A stretch of DNA of 44,112 bases, from the NCBI GenBank assembly GCA_022844015.1, contig JALHMO010000040.1, positions 1 to 44,112 on the forward strand, in the 5' to 3' direction. The notes under the pieces are model-generated. The model was not told the DNA's origin, did not search any database, and was given only the letters and a program-made list of their open reading frames with translations. This stretch comes from Reyranella sp. GTDB taxonomy: Bacteria; Pseudomonadota; Alphaproteobacteria; Reyranellales; Reyranellaceae. How positions within the stretch are numbered: the first letter of the stretch is position 1; every line of letters starts with the position of its first letter. The translations under genes were made by a program, and so were the position numbers. Below are positions 24,941-32,083 of this stretch, in pieces.

Positions 24941-25106
24941 TCCTCCCCAGCTTCGCTGGGGAGGTGTCGCGGTAACCCGCGACGGAGGGGTCATGGGCTC
25001 GAGACTCGTGGCTCATGACCCCTCCGTCGCCGTAAGACGGCGACACCTCCCCACGCGCAGCGTGGGGAGGAGAATGAAAGCGCCCCCGGATACGAATGCC
25101 CTGCCC
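24941..25106 (-). repeat. Multi-hairpin intergenic repeat, copy 2, inside the glx operon
   Basis: On the minus strand this begins GGGCAGGGCATT directly after the stop of the glxD-like gene. It forms five hairpins in series: CCTCCCCACG/CGTGGGGAGG, GTCGCCGTC/ACGGCGAC, GGAGGGGTCATGAG/CATGACCCCTCC, GTCGCGG/CCGCGAC and CCTCCCCAG/CTGGGGAGG. The whole is nearly symmetrical about the central hairpin. Copy 1 at 5226-5360 shares the order but not the stem bases. Confidence 0.85.
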
Positions 25107-26447
25107 TCACTCACGGCCGCGCCCCGGGATCCAGTCGGTGCCGACCAAGGGCACGCGCGCCATCGCGGCCGCCTCGACGGTGAGCGCCGCAAGGTCCTCG
25201 GGCTCGAGATTATGCAGGTGCGACTTGCCGCAGGCGCGCGCGATCGCCTGCGCCTCGAGCGTCAGCACCGAAAGGTAGTTCGCGAGCTTGCGCCCCGCTG
25301 CCACCGGATCGAGCCGCATCGACAGGACCGGATCCTGCGTCGTGATGCCGGCCGGATCGCGGCCCTCGTGCCAGTCGTCGTAGGCACCCGCCGTGGTGCC
25401 GAGCGCGCGATACTCTTCCTCGAGGTGCGGATCGTTGTCGCCCAGCGCGACCAGCGCGGCCGTGCCGATCGACACGGCATCGGCGCCGAGGGCCAGCGCC
25501 TTGGCGACGTCGGCGCCAGTGCGGATGCCGCCCGACACGATGAGCTGCACCTTGCGATGCATGCCGAGTTCCTGCAGCGCCTGCACGGCGGGCGGGATGG
25601 CGGCGAGCGTCGGGATGCCGACATGCTCGATGAACACCTCCTGGGTGGCCGCCGTGCCGCCCTGCATGCCGTCGAGCACGACGGCGTCGGCGCCGGCCTT
25701 CACCGCCAGCGCGGTGTCGTAGTAGGGCCGCGAGGCGCCGACCTTGATGTAGATCGGTTTCTGCCAGTCGGTGATCTCGCGCAGCTCGCCGATCTTGATC
25801 TCGAGATCGTCCGGCCCGGTCCAGTCGGGATGGCGGCAGGCCGAGCGCTGGTCGATGCCCTCCGGCAGCACGCGCATCTCGGCGACCCGCCTCGAGATCT
25901 TCTGGCCGAGCAGCATGCCGCCGCCGCCCGGCTTGGCGCCCTGGCCGACCACGATCTCGATGGCGTCGGCGCGGCGCAGGTCGTCGGGGTTCATGCCGTA
26001 GCGCGACGGCAGCAGCTGGTAGACCAGCAGGCTCGAATGCGCGCGCTCCTCCGCCGTCATGCCGCCGTCGCCCGTCGTCGTCGAGGTGCCGACCGCCGAG
26101 GCGCCGCGCCCCAGCGCCTCCTTGGCGCGCGCCGACAGCGAGCCGAAGCTCATGCCGGCGATGGTTATCGGAATCTTCAGAGTGATCGGCTTCTTCGCGA
26201 AGCGCGCCCCGATGGTGACGTCGGTGGCGCATCGCTCGCGATAGCCCTCGAGCGGATAGCGGCTGATCGAGGCGCCGAGGAACAGCAGGTCGTCGAAATG
26301 CGGCAGCCGGCGCTTTGCCCCGCCGCCGCGGATGTCGTAGATGCCGCTCGCCGCGGCGCGGCGGATCTCGGCGATAGCGGCATCGTCGAAGGTCGCCGAC
26401 TTGCGCGGCGGCGTGTGAATCCAGCGATCCTCGTCCGGCGGCGTCAT
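25107..26447 (-). CDS. glxD: FMN-binding glutamate synthase-like protein (GlxD / MgsC type)
   Basis: The product is 446 residues, equivalent to the FMN-dependent synthase domain of glutamate synthase large subunit. Visible are ITIAGMSFGSLSARAKEALG, the GEGG-type region TSTTTGDGGMT, GQGAKPGGGGML, and the TIM-barrel phosphate-binding end VSGGIRTGADVAKALALGADAVSIG. It works as a stand-alone subunit with GlxB and GlxC homologues upstream. Its ATG overlaps the glxC stop (TGATG), so the three are coupled. In methylamine users the same trio (MgsA-MgsB-MgsC) makes N-methylglutamate from glutamate and methylamine; in rhizobia it is called glxBCD. Which of these applies is not settled by sequence. Confidence 0.9.
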   Translation of the reverse strand: MTPPDEDRWIHTPPRKSATFDDAAIAEIRRAAASGIYDIRGGGAKRRLPHFDDLLFLGASISRYPLEGYRERCATDVTIGARFAKKPITLKIPITIAGMSFGSLSARAKEALGRGASAVGTSTTTGDGGMTAEERAHSSLLVYQLLPSRYGMNPDDLRRADAIEIVVGQGAKPGGGGMLLGQKISRRVAEMRVLPEGIDQRSACRHPDWTGPDDLEIKIGELREITDWQKPIYIKVGASRPYYDTALAVKAGADAVVLDGMQGGTAATQEVFIEHVGIPTLAAIPPAVQALQELGMHRKVQLIVSGGIRTGADVAKALALGADAVSIGTAALVALGDNDPHLEEEYRALGTTAGAYDDWHEGRDPAGITTQDPVLSMRLDPVAAGRKLANYLSVLTLEAQAIARACGKSHLHNLEPEDLAALTVEAAAMARVPLVGTDWIPGRGRE

Positions 26448-27136
26448 CAGTAGGACCCCGCATGGTCGATATGAAAATGATAGAGCCTGCGCGCCGAGCC
26501 GTAGCGGCGGAACTGGCCGGCATCGACCTCGCGGCCCAGGCCGGCGGCATCGAGCAGCCGGCGCAGCTCGGCCTTGTGCCGATCCTCCATCGGCTTCTCG
26601 ACGCAGTCGGCGCCGAGCCCATGCGCCTTGCCGCGCACGAACAGTCGCGCCTCGTAGATCGAATCGCCCAGCGCCTCGCCAGCGTCGCCCAGCACCACCA
26701 AATTGCCGGCCTGCGCCATGAAGGCCGACAGATGCCCCACGTCGCCCTTGACCACGATGTCGATGCCCTTCATCGAGATACCGCAGCGCGCCGAGGCGTT
26801 GCCGTCGATCACCAGCAGCCCACCGCAGCCGGTGGCGCCGGCCGCCTGCGAGGCATCGCCCTTCACCCAGACCTTGCCCGACATCATGTTCTCGGCGACG
26901 CCCTGGCCGGCATTGCCGTTGACGATCACCGTCGCGTCCTTGTTCATGCCGGCGCAGTAGTAGCCGACATGGCCGTCGATCTCGACGGTCACCGGCGCCT
27001 CGAGCCCGACCGCCACCGAATGCTGGCCACGCGGGTTGCGAACGCGCCATCGGGTCTCGTTGGTGTCCATGCCCAGCCGGTGCAGCGCCGCGTTGAGGTC
27101 GCGCACCGAGCTCCTCGCCAGGTCGATATCGGCCAT
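26447..27136 (-). CDS. glxC: Glutamate synthase C-terminal beta-helix homologue (GlxC / MgsB type)
   Basis: The product is 229 residues corresponding to the C-terminal structural domain of GltB, a right-handed beta-helix. The repeating short strands with glycines are plain: TVIVNGNAGQGVAENM, KVWVKGDASQ, LLVIDGNASARCGI, IDIVVKGDVG and LVVLGDAGEAL. It has no catalytic residues of its own and presumably packs against the FMN subunit and the glutaminase-like subunit. Both ends overlap neighbours by TGATG, which indicates fixed stoichiometric production of the three chains. Confidence 0.9.
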   Translation of the reverse strand: MADIDLARSSVRDLNAALHRLGMDTNETRWRVRNPRGQHSVAVGLEAPVTVEIDGHVGYYCAGMNKDATVIVNGNAGQGVAENMMSGKVWVKGDASQAAGATGCGGLLVIDGNASARCGISMKGIDIVVKGDVGHLSAFMAQAGNLVVLGDAGEALGDSIYEARLFVRGKAHGLGADCVEKPMEDRHKAELRRLLDAAGLGREVDAGQFRRYGSARRLYHFHIDHAGSY

Positions 27137-28029
27137 CACTGCAGTTCCCAGCGATAGACGCGCGCCGGCGCCGGCTCCCACACCCGCGCGTCGTCGATGC
27201 CGGGCAGGTCGACCAGGGCACGGTATTCGGTGCCGAAGGCGACCCAGCGCTCGGTCTCGGCCATCACCGCGGGCTTGCAGGCGATCGGGTCGCGCAGCAC
27301 GCCGAAGCCCTGCTCGGTGCCGATGACGAAGGTGTAGAAGCCGTCGAGCGCCGTGAGCGAGGCTTCCATCGCCTGCTCGAGCGAGCGCCCGCCGCGCAGC
27401 TGCGCCGTGATGAAGCCCGCCGCCACCTCCGAATCGTTCTCGGTCTCGAACGACAGGCCTTCGCGGATCAGCTCGCGGCGCACCGCGTTGTGGTTGGAGA
27501 GCGAGCCGTTGTGCACCAGGCACTGGTCGTCGCCGGTCGTGAAGGGATGGGCGCCGTCGGTGGTCACCGCCGACTCGGTCGCCATGCGGGTATGGCCGAT
27601 GGCGTGGGTGCCGCTCATGCGCGCGAGCCCGAAGCGGCGCGACACGTCGTCGGGCCGGCCGACCTCCTTGAACAGCTCCATGCGCCTTCCGGCGCCAACC
27701 AGGGCGACCTCGGAAAATCCGCGCAGCGCCTCGCGGACGACCGCCGCGCGCTCGGCCGGGATAGTGACCACGAGATGGGTGTCGTGGCGGCGATGCACGA
27801 CAGGCCCGCCGGCCGCCTCGGCGAGGCACTTCAGCAGCACATTCGCATCGAGAGTCGGTGGGCCACGCAAGGTGAGCTTCAACGTGCCGGCCGCGCCCTC
27901 GCCATAGACGGCGAAGCCCGTCGAATCGGGACCGCGGTCGCTGAGCGGCGCCAGCATCCCCGCGAGCAGGGCACCGAGATCGCTCTCGAGCGCCCGATCC
28001 TTGAGAAACAGCCCCGCAATGCCGCACAT
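27136..28029 (-). CDS. glxB: Class II glutamine amidotransferase (GlxB / MgsA type)
   Basis: The product is 297 residues and begins MCGIAGLF, so the N-terminal nucleophile Cys2 of class II (Ntn) amidotransferases is exposed after Met removal. Other blocks are SDRGPDSTGFAVYG (the R-G-x-D motif), SGTHAIGHTRMATES (Arg and Thr contacts), VHNGSLSNHNAVRRE and ENDSEVAAGF. It can release ammonia (or methylamine from gamma-glutamylmethylamide) for transfer in the GlxD active site. It is the first gene of the five-gene minus-strand operon. The ATG at 28029 is fixed by the Cys2 rule. Upstream lies a divergent regulator with an inverted repeat between. Confidence 0.92.
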   Translation of the reverse strand: MCGIAGLFLKDRALESDLGALLAGMLAPLSDRGPDSTGFAVYGEGAAGTLKLTLRGPPTLDANVLLKCLAEAAGGPVVHRRHDTHLVVTIPAERAAVVREALRGFSEVALVGAGRRMELFKEVGRPDDVSRRFGLARMSGTHAIGHTRMATESAVTTDGAHPFTTGDDQCLVHNGSLSNHNAVRRELIREGLSFETENDSEVAAGFITAQLRGGRSLEQAMEASLTALDGFYTFVIGTEQGFGVLRDPIACKPAVMAETERWVAFGTEYRALVDLPGIDDARVWEPAPARVYRWELQ

Positions 28030-28085
28030 CGCCGATACCCCGCCGCTAGCGCTACGCCCGCGCAGTTTGCATCGCCGCGGGAACG

Positions 28086-28115
28086 TGTCAACCTGCAGGA
28101 ACAAAACTTTCCTGC
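28086..28115. promoter_or_regulatory. Inverted repeat and promoter-like site between glxB and the XRE regulator
   Basis: GCAGGAA (28095-28101) and TTCCTGC (28109-28115) form a perfect 7-bp inverted repeat with a 7-base AT-rich spacer. Next to it, reading toward glxB, is a consensus -35 TTGACA (28086-28091) with only a weak -10 (AAACTG) 17 bases on. The position suggests an operator through which the neighbouring XRE-cupin protein controls the glx cluster and itself. Confidence 0.45.
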
Positions 28116-28128
28116 CAGTGAACAGGAC

Positions 28129-28956
28129 ATGCCCAGAAAGCAGCGAACTCGACATTCGCATACGAAGAAAATGCCGTCATCCCGAGCGGAGCCGCCCGAA
28201 GGGCGGCGCAGTCGAGGGACCCCTCTTGCTGAATCCCCAGCAAGAAAGGTCCCTCCACTACGCCGCGCTACGCGCAGCTCCGGTCGGGATGACGGTGTCT
28301 TGTCATACGCGGACGCCCGGCGGCCTCGACAGGCGCGCCGCGCCCGCGATCTGCTGACCGGCTCGCGGGCGCCGACCGAGTTCCGGCCGCGCAGCGTCGA
28401 GGAGGAGATCGGCATCGCGGTGCGCCGGCTGCGCAAGGGACTCGACCTCACCGTCGCGGAGCTTTGCGCCGCCGCCGGCATCTCGGCCGGCATGCTGTCG
28501 AAGATCGAGAACGGCACGATCTCGCCCTCGCTGTCGACGCTCAGCGCGCTCGCCACGGCGCTCAACGTCTCGATCGCCAGCCTGTTCGCCGAGTCGGACG
28601 AGCGGCGCGACTGCTCCTTCGTCAAGGCGGGACAGGGCCTGCGCATCGAGCGGCGCGGCACCAAGGCCGGCCACCGCTACGACCTGCTCGGCCATTCGCT
28701 GGCCGGCGAGATCGGCGTCGAGCCGTTCCTGATCACGCTGAAGCGCGATGCGCAGCCTTACACCAACTTCCGCCACGCCGGCATGGAGTTCATCTACATG
28801 CTGTCGGGCACGGTGCGCTATCGCCACGCCGACCGCACTTACCTTCTCGAGCCCGGCGACGAGCTGTTCTTCGACGCCGCCGCCCGTCACGGCCCGGAAG
28901 AGCTGATCGTCGCCCCGATGGAGTACCTCTCGATCATCATCTACCCGCGACGATAG
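28129..28956 (+). CDS. XRE-family transcriptional regulator with C-terminal cupin domain
   Basis: The product is 275 residues from the ATG at 28129. An XRE helix-turn-helix lies at about residues 95-150 (VRRLRKGLDLTVAELC, AGISAGMLSKIENGTISPSL). A cupin sensor domain is at about 195-270 (AGMEFIYMLSGTVRYRH, LEPGDELFFDA). Relatives of this plan are usually 190-220 residues, so the first ~80 are extra. About 40 of those are encoded by a palindromic repeat at 28176-28293. An in-frame TTG at 28300 gives 218 residues and may be the true start; neither start has a good ribosome binding site. It is divergent from the glx operon and probably regulates it in response to a small ligand bound by the cupin. 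Confidence 0.85.
   Translation: MPRKQRTRHSHTKKMPSSRAEPPEGRRSRGTPLAESPARKVPPLRRATRSSGRDDGVLSYADARRPRQARRARDLLTGSRAPTEFRPRSVEEEIGIAVRRLRKGLDLTVAELCAAAGISAGMLSKIENGTISPSLSTLSALATALNVSIASLFAESDERRDCSFVKAGQGLRIERRGTKAGHRYDLLGHSLAGEIGVEPFLITLKRDAQPYTNFRHAGMEFIYMLSGTVRYRHADRTYLLEPGDELFFDAAARHGPEELIVAPMEYLSIIIYPRR
28176..28293. repeat. Palindromic GTCATCCCGA-type repeat
   Basis: The element begins GTCATCCCGA and ends TCGGGATGAC, a perfect 10-bp terminal inverted repeat, with further internal pairing (GAGGGACC/GGTCCCTC around an AGCAAGA loop). Elements of this sort are common intergenic repeats in alphaproteobacteria. Here it lies within the open 5' part of the XRE regulator. Confidence 0.85.
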
Positions 28957-28971
28957 GCGCGCCTCGCTCGG

Positions 28972-29334
28972 TCACTGCCTGCGCTCGCGACCCTCGTTCT
29001 TCTGCCACGGCCAGCGGCCGCTCACCTCGAGCTCGAGGGCGAAGCTCAGCAGCGTGCGGATGGCGACGATGACCGCGAGCACGCCGAGATTGTGCAGGGT
29101 CGGCTCGACCGCCACGGTGCCGATGATGTCGGCGATCACCAGGAACTCCAGGCCCAGCAGGATGGCGCGCCCGAGGTCTGCGCGCAGGCTGTGATAGGCT
29201 TCCTCGAATACGGCGCCGCGCAGCAGGCGCCGCACGCATGCGGCGCAAGCCAGCAGCGCCCCGAGGATGAGCACGACCACGCCGATCAGCTCGACGATCC
29301 GGCCGGCGCCGGAGGCAAATTCATCGATCGTCAT
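28972..29334 (-). CDS. DUF1622 family membrane protein
   Basis: The product is 120 residues with three hydrophobic helices. The blocks AILLGLEFLVIADIIGTVAVEPT and IRTLLSFALELEVSGRWPW match DUF1622. The charged middle segment is FEEAYHSLRADLGR, and the tail is basic. It is an inner-membrane protein of unknown function. The ATG at 29334 gives the standard length; upstream in-frame sequence to 29763 is not family-like. It is convergent with the XRE regulator, only 15 bases away. No partner gene is evident. Confidence 0.85.
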   Translation of the reverse strand: MTIDEFASGAGRIVELIGVVVLILGALLACAACVRRLLRGAVFEEAYHSLRADLGRAILLGLEFLVIADIIGTVAVEPTLHNLGVLAVIVAIRTLLSFALELEVSGRWPWQKNEGRERRQ

Positions 29335-29702
29335 GGTGGTACGAACCCTCGACTGGCCTGCAGGGAACGGGATCGCCGGCACCAGGGCGCCCTCGTCGAC
29401 GGATGAGCAGCGCCCACCCGCCTCACTTCGCTTCGACAATATCGGGCAATCGCCAGGCCCTGTCGAAGCGCATGCATCGGGGAAGCTGCTATCGGCCAGA
29501 CCGGACCCATTGACGGAATTGAAGCCAAGCCGTCCCAGGATTGACCTCAGGGTCCCTGTTTGAAGCCCGCTTCCGCGATCACGCCGGACTCCCGCGCGCG
29601 CTCGCCGGAGGCGCCGGCGCGTGCGCTTGCCGCCACCCCGTGATATTTGAGAATCCTGCGCGTTGCATTTCTGCGACCATCTGCCCGGGGGGGGGGCTTG
29701 CC
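29335..29702. other. Divergent intergenic region with a poly-G tract
   Basis: These 368 bases between the divergent DUF1622 and HdeD-like genes contain no credible gene. The notable feature is a run of ten G at 29687-29696, immediately before the HdeD-like start codon. GC-rich short inverted repeats occur near 29600-29625. No clear -35/-10 pair is seen. Confidence 0.5.
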
Positions 29703-30269
29703 ATGACCTCGAGTGCCGATCCAAGTGACGGGCGACGCTCCCCCGCCGAGAGCATCCGCTCACACTGGATCCTGTTCGTCCTGGTGGGCGGACTGTTCAT
29801 CCTGGCAGGTGGGGTGGCGATCGTGGTTCCAGCGATCTCGTCGATCGCCCCGAACGAGGTCCTCGGGTTGGTGCTGCTGCTCGTCGGCCTGGCGCAGATC
29901 GTGCAGTCGGCGAAGATGGAGCGGAACTCGTTGTTCACGTGGTGCCTTGCCTTGGGCTGCGTGGCGGCCATCGGCGGGATTCTCGTCTACATCGAGCCGT
30001 TTCCAGGCGTCGTCACGAAGATGCTCGTCATGGCGCTGGTCTTTGCGCTGCATGGGCTCACCCAGATCGTCCTCGGAGCAATCGTGCGCGGATTGAAGGG
30101 ATGGGGCTGGTTCGTGCTGTCCGGCTGCGTTGCCCTGCTCGCCGGCGGGCTGCTGGTGATGAAGCTCCCCTACGGTCACACCTTCACTCCGGCGACGGTT
30201 GGCGGCGCTTCGCTCGTCTTCGCCGGCTGGGCCTATCTCGCTGTCGCGTTGGCCTCACGACGGGGATAG
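29703..30269 (+). CDS. HdeD family (DUF308) membrane protein
   Basis: The product is 188 residues with six hydrophobic helices arranged as in HdeD/DUF308 proteins, inner-membrane proteins linked to acid resistance in enterobacteria. Typical blocks are LFVLVGGLFILAGGVAIVVP, LGLVLLLVGLAQIVQS and GWFVLSGCVALLAGGLLV, each helix ending in glycines. The N-terminal ~20 residues are hydrophilic. The ATG at 29703 is preceded by a run of ten G that overlaps the ribosome-binding region. The role in acid stress is by family only. It stands alone, 212 bases before the next gene. Confidence 0.82.
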   Translation: MTSSADPSDGRRSPAESIRSHWILFVLVGGLFILAGGVAIVVPAISSIAPNEVLGLVLLLVGLAQIVQSAKMERNSLFTWCLALGCVAAIGGILVYIEPFPGVVTKMLVMALVFALHGLTQIVLGAIVRGLKGWGWFVLSGCVALLAGGLLVMKLPYGHTFTPATVGGASLVFAGWAYLAVALASRRG

Positions 30270-30481
30270 AAGCTTGCCGAGGCCCTGAATGACGTAGGGC
30301 CCGACGCGCAATTTGGGACGACACCCGGTACAGTCGGGACGTCACAGCGCGAGTCTGGAGCCGCAATCTTCGAGTGCCCCGTGAGCGTTCGACGAACCGT
30401 CGTCTCGTGACTTTTAGGTGCTGGCTCCGCCGGCATGATTGAGTACGCTGAGGCCATGGTCAGAGACGGAGGTGGCAATCC

Positions 30482-30916
30482 ATGGCCATGCGAGTCGCCG
30501 CATCCTTCCTTCTGTGCTTGCTGTTCCTGATGTCCGGCGCGTCGGCCGCCGATCCGGTCCCGACGCCCAGGCCCATCTTCTTCGCCCGCGGGGCGAGCCA
30601 GGGCACGGTGGACGGCAACGTCCTGCGCGGCGAGCGAGCTCTTTACTCGATCACCGCCGGCGCGGGACAGGCCATGACCGTCGCGATCACGGCGCCCGAA
30701 GGCAATGCGGCCTTCCAGATCTACGAGCCGGGCAGCCGGGTCGCTCGCGACAAGGACGGCATCCTGGAGGTCGAGGGCAATGCCCTGCGCGGCGCGGGCG
30801 AAACCGACGATGCGACACGGTGGGCGGGCCGGCTGCCACGCGGCGGCCCATACCTCATCGTGATCGGCAGCACGCGCGGGAACGCCGGCTACACGCTGCA
30901 CGTGAAGATCGAGTGA
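30482..30916 (+). CDS. Exported protein with pre-peptidase C-terminal-like beta domain
   Basis: The product is 144 residues. A signal peptide is clear (AASFLLCLLFLMSGASA, with cleavage likely after ASA at about residue 23). The mature ~120 residues read as a beta-sandwich. RGERALYSITAGAGQAMTVAI, AAFQIYEP and a final GPYLIVIGSTRGNAGYTLHVKI resemble the pre-peptidase C-terminal (PPC) fold, which accompanies secreted enzymes. No catalytic domain is present, so it is a free-standing PPC-like module in the periplasm or outside the cell. A GGAGGTGG site lies before the ATG. The gene is not obviously coupled to the transporter genes downstream. Confidence 0.7.
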   Translation: MAMRVAASFLLCLLFLMSGASAADPVPTPRPIFFARGASQGTVDGNVLRGERALYSITAGAGQAMTVAITAPEGNAAFQIYEPGSRVARDKDGILEVEGNALRGAGETDDATRWAGRLPRGGPYLIVIGSTRGNAGYTLHVKIE

Positions 30917-31078
30917 CGGCACGGCAACTGCGACGGCAACGGCGACACAATTGACAGCGTCGCGGGTTGGCCGGTAGCCTTCTAGCGATAACGCAAACAA
31001 GTCGCCCGTCGCCTCGGCGAGCCGCTGTGCCGGCCTGTGGAGATGACGCAATGAATGCGACTCGACAGGGAGGCAACG

Positions 31079-32071
31079 ATGCCAATTGATACGGCGGGCG
31101 CCGGACGGCGCCGCGCACTCGTGATCCTATCAGCCGTTCTTGCCGCAGCCGTTCCGGCCACGGCCCCCGCCCAGCAGAGAACCGAGGTCGTGTTCTCGGC
31201 CGGCCCGACCGGCGGCAGCTGGACACCGCTGGCGGCATCGGTCTCGCAGGTCGTCAACACACGGGTTCCCGATCTCAATGTCCAGGTCGAGCCCGGCGCC
31301 GCCCTGGTCAACATGGAGAAGATCCGCACCGACAAGGCCGATCTCGGCTGGTCGATGACCACCGTGTGGGCGGATGCGCGCGACGGCGTCGGCCAGTTCG
31401 CCGGCAAGCCGACCGACAAGGCGCTGTTCATCGCCAACTTCTATCCCAATGTCTGGCAGCTCGTGGTGCCGGCCAACAGCGACATCAAGAGCATCAAGGA
31501 CCTCAAGGGCAAGCCGGTGGCCCTGCCGGCGCGCGGCAACACCAGCCTCGCCGCAGGCTGGGAGTACCTGCTCAAGGTCAACGGCATGACGCTGAACGAT
31601 CTCGGCCCCAAGAGCTACGGGCCGGTCTCGTCCAACGCCGAATCGGTCAAGAACCGTCAGGCGATGGCCACCGGCTGGTTCACGGTGGTCCCGGCCTCGT
31701 TCGTTCTCGATCTCGGCTCGGCCATGCAGCTGCGTATGCTCGGCGTCAGCGATGCCGAGTTCGACGCCCTGAAGAAGATCAACGCCGGCTTCGTGCGCTA
31801 TACCGTTCCGGCCGAGGTCTACAAGGAGCAGGGCGTCGGCAGCGCCGTCGCCACCTTCCAGTCGCCGACCATCCTCATGGCCTCCTCGCGCACGCCGCCC
31901 GAGGTCGTCTACAAGATCACCAAGGCGATCATCGAGGGGCGCGGCGAGTTCGCCAACATCGTCAAGGCGATGAAGGGCATCACGCCGGCCGAGATGGCGA
32001 CGAACTTCGACATTCCCTATCATCCGGGTGCCGAGAAGTACTATCGCGAAGCCGGCCTGCTGAAGAAGTAG
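31079..32071 (+). CDS. TAXI family TRAP transporter solute-binding protein
   Basis: The product is 330 residues. After a basic start and hydrophobic segment (ALVILSAVLAAAVPATAPAQ, cleavage near residue 31) comes the TAXI family pattern. The N-terminal ligand-binding strand is FSAGPTGGSWTPLAA, followed by VEPGAALVNMEKIRTDKADLGWS, then LFIANFYPNVWQLVVPA and KDLKGKPVALPARGNTS. It binds a solute in the periplasm and hands it to the fused TRAP permease downstream. TAXI relatives take glutamate, carboxylates or other organic anions, but the ligand cannot be read here. GGGAGG lies before the ATG at 31079. The permease follows after 12 bases. Confidence 0.92.
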   Translation: MPIDTAGAGRRRALVILSAVLAAAVPATAPAQQRTEVVFSAGPTGGSWTPLAASVSQVVNTRVPDLNVQVEPGAALVNMEKIRTDKADLGWSMTTVWADARDGVGQFAGKPTDKALFIANFYPNVWQLVVPANSDIKSIKDLKGKPVALPARGNTSLAAGWEYLLKVNGMTLNDLGPKSYGPVSSNAESVKNRQAMATGWFTVVPASFVLDLGSAMQLRMLGVSDAEFDALKKINAGFVRYTVPAEVYKEQGVGSAVATFQSPTILMASSRTPPEVVYKITKAIIEGRGEFANIVKAMKGITPAEMATNFDIPYHPGAEKYYREAGLLKK

Positions 32072-32083
32072 CAGGCCCGGCCG

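Noticed and set aside
23433..26453. A 1006-residue plus-strand open frame across the glnT/glxD genes
   Set aside because: It mirrors three clear minus-strand enzymes and the repeat between them. It is Arg/Val-rich with no recognisable motif.
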